Positions 34,911 through 43,972 of a DNA stretch of 64,000 nucleotides are shown in pieces. Position 1 is the stretch's first letter; every line of letters begins with the position of its first letter. The notes under the pieces were generated by a model, which saw nothing but the letters and a program-made list of their open reading frames with translations, did no database searches and had not been told where the DNA came from. A program made the translations under genes and the position numbers. Origin of the DNA: Cyclonatronum proteinivorum (GTDB lineage Bacteria; Bacteroidota; Rhodothermia; Balneolales; Cyclonatronaceae); assembly GCF_003353065.1 (NCBI RefSeq), contig NZ_CP027806.1:3678501-3742500 (forward strand), read 5' to 3'.

Positions 34911-36380
34911 TCAGAACCGCGCGTATTTTTTGAGGTATTCTTTGATTTTGACTTTTTTACGCGTGCTGTCGCTGGTCATGTAGCGGACCTTGCCGAAGAT
35001 TTTGCGCTCGGGACCCCAGGCGCGGTCGAAGCGGCCGAAAATCCAGAAGATGCCGGAGTAGCTGTTGGGGTCGCGGCCGTCGATGGCGTAGATGTTGTTG
35101 AGGCGGATGAGGTAGTCGAGGGCAGTGCGGGCGTCGGGCGTCCATTGGAGGACTTTTTTGCCCCAGAGCATGCGCAGGTAGTTGTGGATGCGGCCTTCTC
35201 GTACGAGCTGCCGCTGCGCTGCATTCCAGATGTCATCTTCCGTTTCGGCGTTCGCGAGCTGTTCGTAGGTGTACACGACGGGCCGCGGATCGGCCTCGTG
35301 CTCGGTGAGGGTTTCCTGAGCCCAGTCAGGCAGGGACTCAAATTGATCGTAGTTAGGGGTGTGGTGCGCAAAATGGAAGCCGACTTCCCGCCAGGTGATG
35401 AGCTCGTCGAGCCAGGCTTCGATGCCGGTTTCGCCGCCGAAGAAGCCGTCGCGCTTGCCGTTTTGGGGCTTGAGTGTATCCCGGCTCCAGTCACGCGGCT
35501 GACGCCGAAGCGCGTGATCGACCAGCTCGTGCTCGCTGATTTTGCCGAAATGCAGCCACGGACTCAGGCGGCTTGTGCCCTCGGTATCCGGATCGTTGCG
35601 CTCTTCGTCGTAGGCTTTGAGATCGAATTCGAGGAACTGCGTCGTACGCTCGAGTCCGGCTTTGCGGGTGCCTTCGATTGCGAGCGGCTTCACGCTTTGA
35701 TCGACATCAATGCCGGCAAGCCACTCCTTCGAAAAACGCCCTGCCGTTTTAGCGTCCGGATATTTTTGGGTTACGGATTCCCCGAGCTGAACCATGTCAC
35801 GGTTCTGGAGATCCGCCAGCGGATTTTCTTTCGGGGGATGCTCAAAGCAATGCCGGAATTGTTTCTGCATGGTTTTCCGGAAAATGTAGGCCGAATAGGG
35901 CGCTTTATCGGTCATTTTCATCGGGATGATGCCGTTGGAATCAATCGAGTAGTAGGGCACATCCAGCGTTTGCGGGATGCTCTCGTTACGCTTGCGCATG
36001 ATGAAAATCGGGTACTCGTCGGTCACGACCAGACAGGATTTCGCCGCCAGCTCGCGAAACAGCGCAGGATACTCGCCGGCTTCCTCCTCCAGAAAGCTGT
36101 AGTAGTTGAAGCCCTCTTTTTCGGCAATTTCCTGATGCTCGGCCATGCCCTGCATGATGAACCAATGCGTACGCGCCGTACGCCAGGGGTAGTCGCAGGA
36201 TAGCGCTTCGAAAACCAGCAGCGGCTTGCCGAGCTTGTTGGCCCAGGCGACGGCGTATTCGAGCGCGAAATTGTAGTGCAGCCGCCGGTTGATCTGCATC
36301 CAGTAGAGGACAAATTCGCCCTCGGGATTGGGTTCGTTTTCGTTGCGCTTGAACACGCGCAGGCTGTTGATGTTTTTCAT
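34911..36380 (-). CDS. class II CPD deoxyribodipyrimidine photolyase
   Basis: 489 residues. The N-terminal antenna-type domain starts 'EFVLYWMQINRRLHYNFALEYAVAWANKLGKPLLVFEAL'. The FAD-binding half has 'TSRLSPWLHFGKISEHELVDHAL', 'LDELITWREVGFHFAHH', 'IHNYLRMLWGKKVLQWTPDARTALDYLIRLNNIYAIDGRDPNSYSGIFWIFGRFDRAWGPERKIFGKVRYMTSD'. The LNNxYAIDGRDPNSYxGIFWxFGRxDRAWGPER block is diagnostic of class II enzymes. It reverses cyclobutane pyrimidine dimers in blue light. It lies 125 bp downstream of a (6-4)-type photolyase gene in the same direction, so the two cover both main UV lesions. Confidence 0.93.
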   Translation of the reverse strand: MKNINSLRVFKRNENEPNPEGEFVLYWMQINRRLHYNFALEYAVAWANKLGKPLLVFEALSCDYPWRTARTHWFIMQGMAEHQEIAEKEGFNYYSFLEEEAGEYPALFRELAAKSCLVVTDEYPIFIMRKRNESIPQTLDVPYYSIDSNGIIPMKMTDKAPYSAYIFRKTMQKQFRHCFEHPPKENPLADLQNRDMVQLGESVTQKYPDAKTAGRFSKEWLAGIDVDQSVKPLAIEGTRKAGLERTTQFLEFDLKAYDEERNDPDTEGTSRLSPWLHFGKISEHELVDHALRRQPRDWSRDTLKPQNGKRDGFFGGETGIEAWLDELITWREVGFHFAHHTPNYDQFESLPDWAQETLTEHEADPRPVVYTYEQLANAETEDDIWNAAQRQLVREGRIHNYLRMLWGKKVLQWTPDARTALDYLIRLNNIYAIDGRDPNSYSGIFWIFGRFDRAWGPERKIFGKVRYMTSDSTRKKVKIKEYLKKYARF

Positions 36381-36504
36381 TTCGGGAAGGATGTTGGATT
36401 AAAAGGCGGTCATCGGTTACCGGCACCCACGGAAAGGGATCGGCCCGGCACTTTTGATTTGAAGCAGGCAGGGGAACGGGCAAGGGGCGCATCCCCCGAA
36501 AAAA

Positions 36505-38058
36505 TCAGGTATGCTCGTAGCGCTCGAGGGCGTCGATGTAGCGCGCTGCATCCTCGCGGATTTGCTGCCGCTCTTCCGGGCTTTTTTTGTTGAGCATGTT
36601 CAGCATGAAGGAGACGCGTCCGTTTTCCTCGAAGGCCGGCTGATGGTTGTCCACAAAGTTCCAGTACAGGTAGTTGAGGGGGCAGGCTTTAGGGCCATTT
36701 TTCTTGCTGACCGAGTAGTGACAGTTTTTGCAATAGTCGCTCATCTTATTGATGTAGTTACCGCTCGACACGTAGGGCTTGGAGGCCAGCACGCCGCCAT
36801 CGGCAAAGGTGCTCATCCCGAGCACGTTGGGCAGCACGACCCACTCCCAGGCGTCAAGGTAGCCGTACCAGAACCATTTGAGCAGTTCGCGCGGGTCGGT
36901 TTCGGTAAGGTTGCTGTAATTGCTGAGGACCATCAGCCGCGGGATGTGGTGCGAGTAGCCGGTCTCAAGCACCGGTTTGACGCACTCGCTGATACACTTC
37001 ATATTGGTTTCGCCGGTCCAGAACGACATCGGCAAGCCGCGCTCAAAGCCGAAGGTGTTGGCCAGCCGCACTTCGGGCATCATGGCCTCGTAGTAGTTGC
37101 GGATGTACTCGCGCCAGCCGATAATTTGCCGGATGTACCCCTCGACCGAGTTGATGGGCGCGCTGCCGTTTTCCCAGGCTTCGAGGGCGCGCTCGCACAA
37201 CTCTTCGGCTCCGAGCAGGCCGTTGTTCATATAAATAGAGAGCGTCGAGTGATAAACCACATACTCGCCGGTGACGAGCGCATCTTCGTAAGGACCAAAT
37301 TCTTTGAAGCGGTTTTGGAAGAAGTCATCGGCAGCGTTGAGTGCCCCGGCGCGGTCAACGGCGTGATTAAATCCCGCGGTTTCACCCCAGTGATCGGGGA
37401 AACGGGATGCGACTTCCTCCATAACGGCTTGCGTGATGGCATCGGGCGCGAAAGTGACCGGCTTGGGCGGCTTTTTCCCTTTTGGGAGTTTTTTGCGGTT
37501 TTCCTTGTCGTAGTTCCAGTCCCCGCCTTCGGGTTTACCGTTCTGCATCAGATAGCCAGTCCGCTTGCGCATCTCCCGGTAAAAATACTCCAGGAGATAT
37601 CCCCCTGCCATTTTCTCCCTCCACTCCTCGGGGTCGGACATAAAAAAGGTGTTGGGATGGCATTCGAGCGTACCCGTCTTTTCGGCCAAAGCCGCAAGTT
37701 CCTGACGCAAATCGTATTCCGCGGGCTGCATATAGTGCAGCTCATGCTCTCCGGAAGCAAGACGCGCTTCAAGCTGTGCCGCAACAGCTTCTTCCCCTTT
37801 CAGATAGGCGACCTGCCAGCCTTCCTCCATGCACTCCGTCGCGAAATGCCGCTGCGCACTCCAGATGTAGGTGATTTTTTTCTTGTGAAAAGGCAGCTTC
37901 GAGACCTCTGCGGCTGACTCGCAAAAAATCAGGCTGTTTTTTTCGGGGGTAAAGGAGGATGGAATCTGAGCCCGGTTCAGCTGATCGGCATTGACAAACC
38001 AAAGCTGTTTATGGAGCCTGCCGGAGGAAGAAAATTCGGAAAGGGTATCGCCTGACAT
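36505..38058 (-). CDS. FeS-type (6-4) photolyase / bacterial cryptochrome (PhrB/CryB-like)
   Basis: Start taken at the ATG at 38058 (MSGDTLSEF...), since the longer frame begins with TTG close to the divergent gene. About 517 residues. The N-terminus 'QLWFVNADQLNRAQIPSS' resembles the DQLN opening of FeS-BCP proteins. The C-terminal half has 'NSVEGYIRQIIGWREYIRNYYE', 'FWTGETNMKCISECVKPVLETGYSHHIPRLMVLSNYSNLTETDPRELLKWFWYGYLDAWEWVVLPNVLGMSTFADGG' and 'YVSSGNYINKMSDYCKNCHYSVSKKNGPKACPLNYLYWNF'. The four cysteines (one in MKCISEC, CKNC, ACPLNY) fit the 4Fe-4S ligands. It repairs (6-4) photoproducts or acts as a light sensor. Confidence 0.92.
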   Translation of the reverse strand: MSGDTLSEFSSSGRLHKQLWFVNADQLNRAQIPSSFTPEKNSLIFCESAAEVSKLPFHKKKITYIWSAQRHFATECMEEGWQVAYLKGEEAVAAQLEARLASGEHELHYMQPAEYDLRQELAALAEKTGTLECHPNTFFMSDPEEWREKMAGGYLLEYFYREMRKRTGYLMQNGKPEGGDWNYDKENRKKLPKGKKPPKPVTFAPDAITQAVMEEVASRFPDHWGETAGFNHAVDRAGALNAADDFFQNRFKEFGPYEDALVTGEYVVYHSTLSIYMNNGLLGAEELCERALEAWENGSAPINSVEGYIRQIIGWREYIRNYYEAMMPEVRLANTFGFERGLPMSFWTGETNMKCISECVKPVLETGYSHHIPRLMVLSNYSNLTETDPRELLKWFWYGYLDAWEWVVLPNVLGMSTFADGGVLASKPYVSSGNYINKMSDYCKNCHYSVSKKNGPKACPLNYLYWNFVDNHQPAFEENGRVSFMLNMLNKKSPEERQQIREDAARYIDALERYEHT

Positions 38059-38155
38059 TCGGGATTGCTGTTTTTTGGGATTGGATTTACAGCTTTGTAA
38101 CTCTATACTTTGGGGCAATCATTCACGGAACCGGTCTAAACAAGCCCCGCAAAGG

Positions 38156-39241
38156 ATGTCCAAATCTCTCCTTTTTTACAGCCTGCTTTTCGTTTTCTCG
38201 CTGCTCAGCGGCTTCATCGTGCTTGAAGCCGGTCTGCGGGCGCTTGACCGCGCGCCGGTGCAAAGTACCTGGCTGGCCTTTCATGAACGGGGGGCTTCGA
38301 CCAACCTCCCTAACCTGCGCCCCCTGCATACGCATCAGGACATCCGAGTGCGCTACGAACTTTCGGAGCTCCGCACCCGCGGCGCGCTGCCCGAGCCACA
38401 GCACTACAACATCTGGATGTTCGGGGATTCCTTCACCTTCGGATTACTGCTTCAGGAAGAGGACACCTTCATCGCGCGGCTCAACCGGAAAGCGATTTGT
38501 CAGGATGACGGTTGCCTGGATCAGGTCCGCTTCATCAATGCCGGCGTTGGCGGAACCGGGCTCTCCAATTGGCCCGCCTGGCTGGAAGTTTTCGGGGAAG
38601 CTTTACCGATGGACGCCCTGTTTTTCGTGCACAACTACGACGATATGGAGCGCAGCTTCTGGTCCAATCACTACGTGCTGAAAGGCGACGAACTGCTGCC
38701 TTCTCTTCGGTGGATTGAGCGCCCCTCCAAACAGCGTCTTGACCGCTCCGGTTTCTGGCGCTGGCTCCGGGAAAACTTCCGGGCGTTCACCATGCTCCAT
38801 ACGCTGATGTGGGGCAGCGTCTTTTTTGAAGACATCATCAAAAGCGGGAACCCGGATTTTTTGCCGCCGCCTGTTTTTGAAACGATGGATGAGTGGGTGA
38901 ACTACAACATCAGGCTGAGCGAAGCGCTGTATCGCCGGAGTCTGGAAATAGCGGCTGAAACGGGAGTCCCGCTGTGGAGCGGCAGCACCGGATGGATCAG
39001 CCCACCGCACCTGACCGACGGCAACCGTGCTGTTTTTGAAAGCCTGCCCGAAACGCTGGCAGCACTCGGGGTGCCCTACTTTGACATCAGCCAGGCGATG
39101 TTTGAGCGTCTCGGCGGAGATTACGAGCCGGTAACGATTCCGGGGGACACGCACCCCGGTCCTGAAGGAGCTCAATTGATCGCGGAGCTTTTATGGGATG
39201 ATTTTGCGCCTTTTCTGCGGGCACATCTTGGGTGTGAATAA
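38156..39241 (+). CDS. membrane-anchored SGNH/GDSL hydrolase-like protein
   Basis: Start chosen at the ATG giving MSKSLLFYSLLFVFSLLSGFIVLEAGLRAL, a signal anchor; the longer frame would overlap the divergent photolyase. About 361 residues. SGNH blocks: block I 'NIWMFGDSFTFGLLLQEED' with the nucleophile Ser, a Gly in 'INAGVGGTGLSN', an 'HNYDDMERSF' segment in place of the usual GxND, and block V 'IPGDTHPGPEGAQLIAELL' with the Asp-x-x-His pair. This layout fits acyl-esterase or AlgX/DltD-like carbohydrate O-acylation enzymes acting outside the cytoplasm. Substrate unknown. It shares a terminator with the amylase gene. Confidence 0.78.
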   Translation: MSKSLLFYSLLFVFSLLSGFIVLEAGLRALDRAPVQSTWLAFHERGASTNLPNLRPLHTHQDIRVRYELSELRTRGALPEPQHYNIWMFGDSFTFGLLLQEEDTFIARLNRKAICQDDGCLDQVRFINAGVGGTGLSNWPAWLEVFGEALPMDALFFVHNYDDMERSFWSNHYVLKGDELLPSLRWIERPSKQRLDRSGFWRWLRENFRAFTMLHTLMWGSVFFEDIIKSGNPDFLPPPVFETMDEWVNYNIRLSEALYRRSLEIAAETGVPLWSGSTGWISPPHLTDGNRAVFESLPETLAALGVPYFDISQAMFERLGGDYEPVTIPGDTHPGPEGAQLIAELLWDDFAPFLRAHLGCE

Positions 39242-39335
39242 ATGTCACCCGTTTCACCATGCCTCCTTACACCGCCCGCAGAGCGCATAAAGGGGTCAGC
39301 AAGCTTCGGTTTTCCGGTCCTACCCCATCCAAAAT

Positions 39336-39371
39336 AAAAAACCCCGCCAACTTTCGTCGGACGGGGTTTTT
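39336..39371. terminator. bidirectional terminator
   Basis: Arms AAAACCCCGCC / GGaCGGGGTTTTT between the convergent SGNH and amylase genes. Confidence 0.85.
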
Positions 39372-39397
39372 ATCTGTCTCACAGCACCAATGGGGGC

Positions 39398-42300
39398 TTA
39401 TTTGATCAGGGTCATTTTTCGGGTGAGAACCTGTCCGCCGGTTTGCAGACGGTACAGGTACACGCCGCTCGCAAGGCGGGTTGCGTCAAAATTGAGCGTG
39501 TAAGTACCCGGCTGCATCACTTCATCAACAAGCAATGCAACACGCTGACCAAGCAGGTTGAAGACCTCCAGGGTTACCTGTCCCGTTTCCGGTACGGCGT
39601 AGCGGATGTTTGTTGTAGGGTTGAAGGGGTTCGGATAGTTCTGACTCAACTCGGCCTGTGTCGGAAGTTCGGAGCGGGTTTCCGGTTCAATGTTGGTCGG
39701 ATCGCTGATGGAGAACCATGGGGTGTGGAAGGGGCCGCCTTCAACAGTGCCGAAATCAGCATTGTATCCGAAGTTTTGGAAGGCATCAGCTGTACCATTG
39801 GCGTCGCCGGGCAGAAGCACGTTGGAGAAATAGCCTGTTCCCGATACGATAAAGGCAAAGGCACGGAAGCGTCCGCCGCTCACGCCAAGATCAGCGAGGG
39901 CAACCGCGAATTCGACCCCGTGATTGGCTTCGCCATCATTAAGCATCGCATAGCGGATACTGTTGGCCGGGAACAAACCGTCTTCAGCCGGACCCGTGCC
40001 TGTTGCTCCGTTACCACCAGGACTCGCTGAAGCCGGGAGTACCAGCTTGCCGAGCTTTTCATCACCGGTATAATCGGCAACTGACATCAGCACGCGGTTT
40101 TGTGCACCGATCCAGGCAAAGCCGAAATCAACTTCAAAGTCCATTTTGAAGGCCTGATTAACCGGATTCGGCGGATTCAGGAAGGAGACCGCACCTTCGG
40201 CACCGCCCAGCGGTGTGCCGGCCGGCAAGCCCTGCACCTCTTCGAAATCAAGAAAGATCCCGATACCATCGGCATCACCGAGCACCATTTCGGATTCGAT
40301 AGCAATATAAAGCGAATCTGAGTCCGCGAAATACCACAACGCGCGGACATCTTTGCCGGGCCCGAAACCAGCGTTATCGTTTTCCTTTTCAGCCATCAGA
40401 ATGTACTGCGGCTCGTTGATGACCCCGTCAATGCGGAAAGCGGTAGCTTCGTTGGGATCAACTACTTCGAATACAATTTCCAGAAGATTATCAGACGGGT
40501 CGCTGTCATCTTCAAAATCAATCTCCGCTACAGCCGTGTAGGTGCCGGGTAGCAGCAGCTCAAATCCTTCGAAAACCGCCTCGTTTGTTACGCCGGAACC
40601 GATCTGCGGGATGGTAATCGCATCGGCATAGACTACCTCGTTGCCTGATAGCACTGTAAAGGTAAGGCCAATGTTTTGCTGCGAGAACAGACTCTCATTT
40701 GTAAAGCTCACCCGCGGGGTGATGGTTTCTTCAATGAAGCGGGTGCCTGTCGGGCTCACGATTTCATTCAGCGCGATATTGGCCGGCGGCAGCTCGAGAC
40801 TGTATTCAACCGGTACAAAAATATGATAGCTTGATGGCTTGGTTTTAATACGCGCACGTCCGTCTTCAAACACTTCAATCGTACCATCAAAGTTACCGGT
40901 GAGGTCATACAGGGTGCGCTCGGGCCACTGTGTATCAACCCATACATCAATTTCGAATGAAGAGTGCTTGTTAATGGCAACGATCAGGCCGGTGTCGCCG
41001 CCGGTTCCGCTACGTTCCGCAATATAGACGTGCCGCGGATCTTCATCCGGATTGCCGGGGAAAAAGGGATTGCCGCCGCCATCGCCTGGACGCGTAAGCG
41101 CGCGGTAGCTGCCGCCGCCCAACTGATTGCGCACCTGAAGCAGCAGGTTGATTTCATCGCGCAAACCGTAATTAAAGTAATCGCGGTACCAAACCTGCGC
41201 ATAGCCGGGATGGGTTAGCATGTGGGCGTAAGCCAGCATTTTGTTGTTCACAACCGGGCTGTGACCGGGTGCTGTTACCGAGCCGGTGTAATCTGTGCGG
41301 TCGAAATCATGGTTATCCACAAAAAACACAATTTGCTCAAAAGGCACGCCAAACACATTGTGCAGACCGGCATTGTGCCAGTTCCGGATATCGTAATTAT
41401 CGCCGCCATCGCTCATGGCTTTATAGGCAAAACGCATATTGAAGTCGAAAATCGCACCGGGCTTGCTCGGTGGCGGGGAAGGACTGAATGGCGAATTGGT
41501 CGTATTCAGCATTTCCAGATACGCCAGTTTGCGTCCGATATCACCGTCGAAGAGCTCATGCACATGAAATTTTCCCTGCATGGCACCAAAATTCATAAAT
41601 GACTTGAAATATTCGGGATGAACGCCCTTCACGAAGTCAAAGCGGTAGCCATCCAGGCCAAGGGTATTGGTGAGCCAGTCACCCCAAACCTTCAGACTGT
41701 CGCCAACCGGCAGACTCTGCCCCGAACCCGTATGCAGTGCATTGGTGTACCCAAACTCATTCACATACATCTGATGAAAACCCGCCAACTGACTGCCGCT
41801 CAGGAAATCAGCGGTGTTGCTCTGATTGTGCACCGCATTCGGGAAAAAGAATTCGTTACCTTCCCCTACCGGCCAGCCGATACGACCTGACCCATGTGTT
41901 AGGGGGAAAGCCGTGAAGGTCGAATCCCCGTCGGGACTGAACAGCGAGCCGCCGTTGCGGTCCGTGTAAAACTCACCGTAAATATTGGGCTCCAGGTTTC
42001 CACCCGAGCGGTGATTAAGCACAATATCGGCATAGACCTTGAGTCCATTCGCCTTAAGGCGCTCTATCGCAAACTGAAGGTTCTCAAGGGTTCCGTATCT
42101 GGTCGGGATAAAAGCGCCTGTACCGGAAGTCTGATCACCGGCACGGCTGTCAAAGTTACCCAGATCATAGTAGTCATACGGGGTGTAACCGACATCGAAT
42201 CCGCCCGCAGCTCCTTTACTTGGCGGCGGCAGCCAAATGCTGTTGAACCCGGCAAGACCAAGAAGGTCCGCATTTACAGCCAGCGAGTCATACCAAACGC

Positions 42301-42412
42301 CGCCTGGCGTAACGTCCCAGTAGAAACCCTGCATCATGGTCCGGTCCTGCTGCGCTTGCGCAGCACCCGACACAATCAAAGTGAAAACAAAAAGTAACAG
42401 GTATTTTTTCAT
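39398..42412 (-). CDS. secreted GH13 alpha-amylase with C-terminal sorting domain
   Basis: 1004 residues: signal peptide (1-20, ...SGAAQAQ), a GH13 TIM barrel, a beta-domain (to about 480), CARDB/invasin-like and DOMON-like beta-sandwich modules ('AFRIDGVINEPQYILMAEKENDNAGFGPGKDVRALWYFADSDSLYIAIES'), and a C-terminal sorting domain from 'LPTQAELSQNYPNPFNPTTN' to 'RKMTLIK'. Catalytic regions: 'YADIVLNHR' (about 128-135), 'GYRFDFVKG' with nucleophile Asp259, 'KFHVHELFD' with acid/base Glu286, and 'FVDNHDFDR' with Asp369. It cleaves alpha-1,4-glucans outside the cell, probably after type IX-like export. The promoter carries a LacI-type operator, so sugar-dependent control is likely. Confidence 0.93.
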   Translation of the reverse strand: MKKYLLLFVFTLIVSGAAQAQQDRTMMQGFYWDVTPGGVWYDSLAVNADLLGLAGFNSIWLPPPSKGAAGGFDVGYTPYDYYDLGNFDSRAGDQTSGTGAFIPTRYGTLENLQFAIERLKANGLKVYADIVLNHRSGGNLEPNIYGEFYTDRNGGSLFSPDGDSTFTAFPLTHGSGRIGWPVGEGNEFFFPNAVHNQSNTADFLSGSQLAGFHQMYVNEFGYTNALHTGSGQSLPVGDSLKVWGDWLTNTLGLDGYRFDFVKGVHPEYFKSFMNFGAMQGKFHVHELFDGDIGRKLAYLEMLNTTNSPFSPSPPPSKPGAIFDFNMRFAYKAMSDGGDNYDIRNWHNAGLHNVFGVPFEQIVFFVDNHDFDRTDYTGSVTAPGHSPVVNNKMLAYAHMLTHPGYAQVWYRDYFNYGLRDEINLLLQVRNQLGGGSYRALTRPGDGGGNPFFPGNPDEDPRHVYIAERSGTGGDTGLIVAINKHSSFEIDVWVDTQWPERTLYDLTGNFDGTIEVFEDGRARIKTKPSSYHIFVPVEYSLELPPANIALNEIVSPTGTRFIEETITPRVSFTNESLFSQQNIGLTFTVLSGNEVVYADAITIPQIGSGVTNEAVFEGFELLLPGTYTAVAEIDFEDDSDPSDNLLEIVFEVVDPNEATAFRIDGVINEPQYILMAEKENDNAGFGPGKDVRALWYFADSDSLYIAIESEMVLGDADGIGIFLDFEEVQGLPAGTPLGGAEGAVSFLNPPNPVNQAFKMDFEVDFGFAWIGAQNRVLMSVADYTGDEKLGKLVLPASASPGGNGATGTGPAEDGLFPANSIRYAMLNDGEANHGVEFAVALADLGVSGGRFRAFAFIVSGTGYFSNVLLPGDANGTADAFQNFGYNADFGTVEGGPFHTPWFSISDPTNIEPETRSELPTQAELSQNYPNPFNPTTNIRYAVPETGQVTLEVFNLLGQRVALLVDEVMQPGTYTLNFDATRLASGVYLYRLQTGGQVLTRKMTLIK

Positions 42413-42463
42413 ATCAGAGATTAGGTTTGGCCGCTCCCCCGAATCTAATGGAAGCGGCTTGTA

Positions 42464-42491
42464 AAAATGTAAGCGCTTTCATAATACCCAA
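42464..42491 (-). promoter_or_regulatory. amylase promoter with LacI/CcpA-type operator
   Basis: On the minus strand: TTG (-33, 42491-42489), 17 bp, then TACATTTT (-7, 42471-42464), about 50 bp before the ATG. The dyad TGAAAGCGCTTACA (42468-42481) lies in the spacer and overlaps the -7 box; bound there, a repressor would block the promoter. The dyad matches the AAGCGCTT core of LacI-family operators. Confidence 0.65.
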
Positions 42492-42663
42492 AACTACGGA
42501 TAGAAACAACAGCTTCACGACATGCCCGCAGCAGCTTTTACAATTTCCAAAATCCCGACATCCCCGGGAAACAAACACAATCCCTTCTGGCTCTAAACCC
42601 TCCCAAAAGCGCAAACTTCCCCTGCAAGGTATGAGCATTTCCCGCAAGCATACCTTAAGACCC

Positions 42664-42769
42664 GCTTGCGTATCAGGTCCTTGTTTTATTTTTTGGGGAA
42701 ACTCCGAGAAAATCAATGTTGTCGAGGGAGGACTTGAGTCCCCAAACCTAAGATAGGTCCATTGCTTTT
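42664..42769 (+). repeat. copy B of the dispersed structured repeat
   Basis: Core GGGGAAACTCCGAGAAAATC at 42695, T-rich tract before it, TCCCC at 42739-42743 and TTGCTTTTGG at the end. Pairings: GGGGA/TCCCC, CAATG/CATTG, GGACT/AGTCC, ACCT/AGGT, and upstream CGCAAGC/GCTTGCG. It lies 283 bp from the amylase ATG. Confidence 0.7.
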
Positions 42770-42868
42770 GGGGAGGCCTTCAACAATAAACCCATGTGTT
42801 CAACATGCGCTATAGCAAAAAATGGCTTAAACTTTCTGTTAATTCGGATAAACCCACTCATTTTTACG

Positions 42869-43336
42869 CTACTGCTTGATCCGAAAATCGAACTTAAGGG
42901 GAATTACCGACACAACAGTTATACTTCGCGCGTCCGGGTGAAGGGGGTTGATGAGATAGTTGAATGATGCCGGAACAATGGCACTTGGTACTTTCAGGAC
43001 AGCCGCGCCCTGTTGCATTACAAAATCGTCCCCGATAAGCTGGGTCTCAGATGTCGGAGGCTTGGCGTCCCAAGTGTCCGGCAGATTATCCGGATTTAGC
43101 ACCTGAACAGAAACCGAATCAGGAATTTCTATTTCGACATAAACACGGTCGGTCGGTAAATCTTCGCTGATGTCGAGGTGCACGGAAATTTCAAGCAACG
43201 CAAGCGCACGGCTTTCAGAAGTGTACACAAGACGCGTGTAAAGGCTGTTCCACCTAAAACCTGAAGACCGCGCAGCTCCTATGCCCTGCAGAGTCGTTTC
43301 GAGATACTTTTTCCGCTCAACCCGAAATACGCGCAT
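42869..43336 (-). CDS. RES-domain toxin
   Basis: 155 residues. RES pattern: 'MRVFRVERKKYLETTLQGIGAARSSGFRWNSLYTRLVYTSESRALALLEISVHL', with the conserved Arg-...-Tyr-...-Glu triad (R in VFRV, Y in RLVYTSES, E in LLEISVH) and a final 'AVLKVPSAIVPASFNYLINPLHPDARSITV'. RES toxins degrade NAD+ by phosphorolysis. It lies 3 bp downstream of the Xre/MbcA-ParS-type antitoxin, the usual gene order. It is complete at about family length. Whether it is active here is inferred. Confidence 0.9.
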   Translation of the reverse strand: MRVFRVERKKYLETTLQGIGAARSSGFRWNSLYTRLVYTSESRALALLEISVHLDISEDLPTDRVYVEIEIPDSVSVQVLNPDNLPDTWDAKPPTSETQLIGDDFVMQQGAAVLKVPSAIVPASFNYLINPLHPDARSITVVSVIPLKFDFRIKQ

Positions 43337-43339
43337 TAA

Positions 43340-43828
43340 TCAGGCCAGATTACCGTACTCAAGGCGTAACAAAGCATTTTTGACTTCTGCAATGCCTGTC
43401 ACAGAATCGAAAAGACTAACAGGCGTGACCCCACCCAGTGAAATATTATTTTTTTTGAGCCAGCGCTGAAATTTCTTCTCATCATCATTGAACACAGACT
43501 TTCCAAAAGTCAGCAACTCAATAAGGATCAGCACCATCTCAGAGTCACGACTGCTGAGTAACTCCGGTGCACGTTTCTTTTTGTTGTAAGTTGTTTTATG
43601 AATGCCAATGAGTTCGAGTACCTGCTGAATCGGAACCCCTGCCTGCCGTGCGACTACTTCCAAAGTTTCTACGGGAAGCCTGTTTCGGATCAGATCAACC
43701 CGTTCCATTTGTGTGGCCCATTTATAGGTTTTACTTCGGGCATTGATTTGCCATCCGCCGCGATTTCGTCTCTGGCGCTTCAACTGGGTTGAAATTTTTG
43801 AAGGCTGAAAAATTTCTGTGCTACTCAT
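43340..43828 (-). CDS. Xre/MbcA/ParS antitoxin partner of the RES toxin
   Basis: 162 residues from the ATG (MSSTEIFQPS...); a TTG two codons earlier is less likely. It has an Xre-like helix-turn-helix ('LPVETLEVVARQAGVPIQQVLELIGIHKTTYNKKK', about 50-90) and a C-terminal MbcA/ParS toxin-binding domain ('DDEKKFQRWLKKNNISLGGVTPVSLFDSVTGIAEVKNALLRLEYG'), where 'GGxxPxxLxxxxxGxxxVxxxLxRxEYG' is the DUF2384 hallmark. It blocks the NADase and represses the operon in described systems. It is first gene of the pair. Confidence 0.92.
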   Translation of the reverse strand: MSSTEIFQPSKISTQLKRQRRNRGGWQINARSKTYKWATQMERVDLIRNRLPVETLEVVARQAGVPIQQVLELIGIHKTTYNKKKRAPELLSSRDSEMVLILIELLTFGKSVFNDDEKKFQRWLKKNNISLGGVTPVSLFDSVTGIAEVKNALLRLEYGNLA

Positions 43829-43972
43829 TGGCAATCAAAATGGTTTAAGACAAATAAGCTTAGACATTATATGTTACAATATTTCTGCTACCCAAGCAAC
43901 ATGCCCTCTGCTCGCTTACTTTGATATACACCAACCAAAACAGGTATTGAGTGCTACATCAAAATCACCACC

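Larger units (their letters stand above)
42413..42868. other. intergenic region, 456 bp, amylase promoter side
   Basis: It holds the amylase promoter and operator, then from 42664 copy B of the dispersed structured repeat. A further AT-rich stretch runs up to the RES-toxin stop. No gene was seen. Confidence 0.6.

Noticed and set aside
34797-36203. 468-codon + strand frame over the class II photolyase
   Set aside because: Antisense of a gene with diagnostic motifs; the translation shows no family signal.
36511-37917. 468-codon + strand frame over the FeS photolyase
   Set aside because: Antisense shadow of a GC-rich gene.
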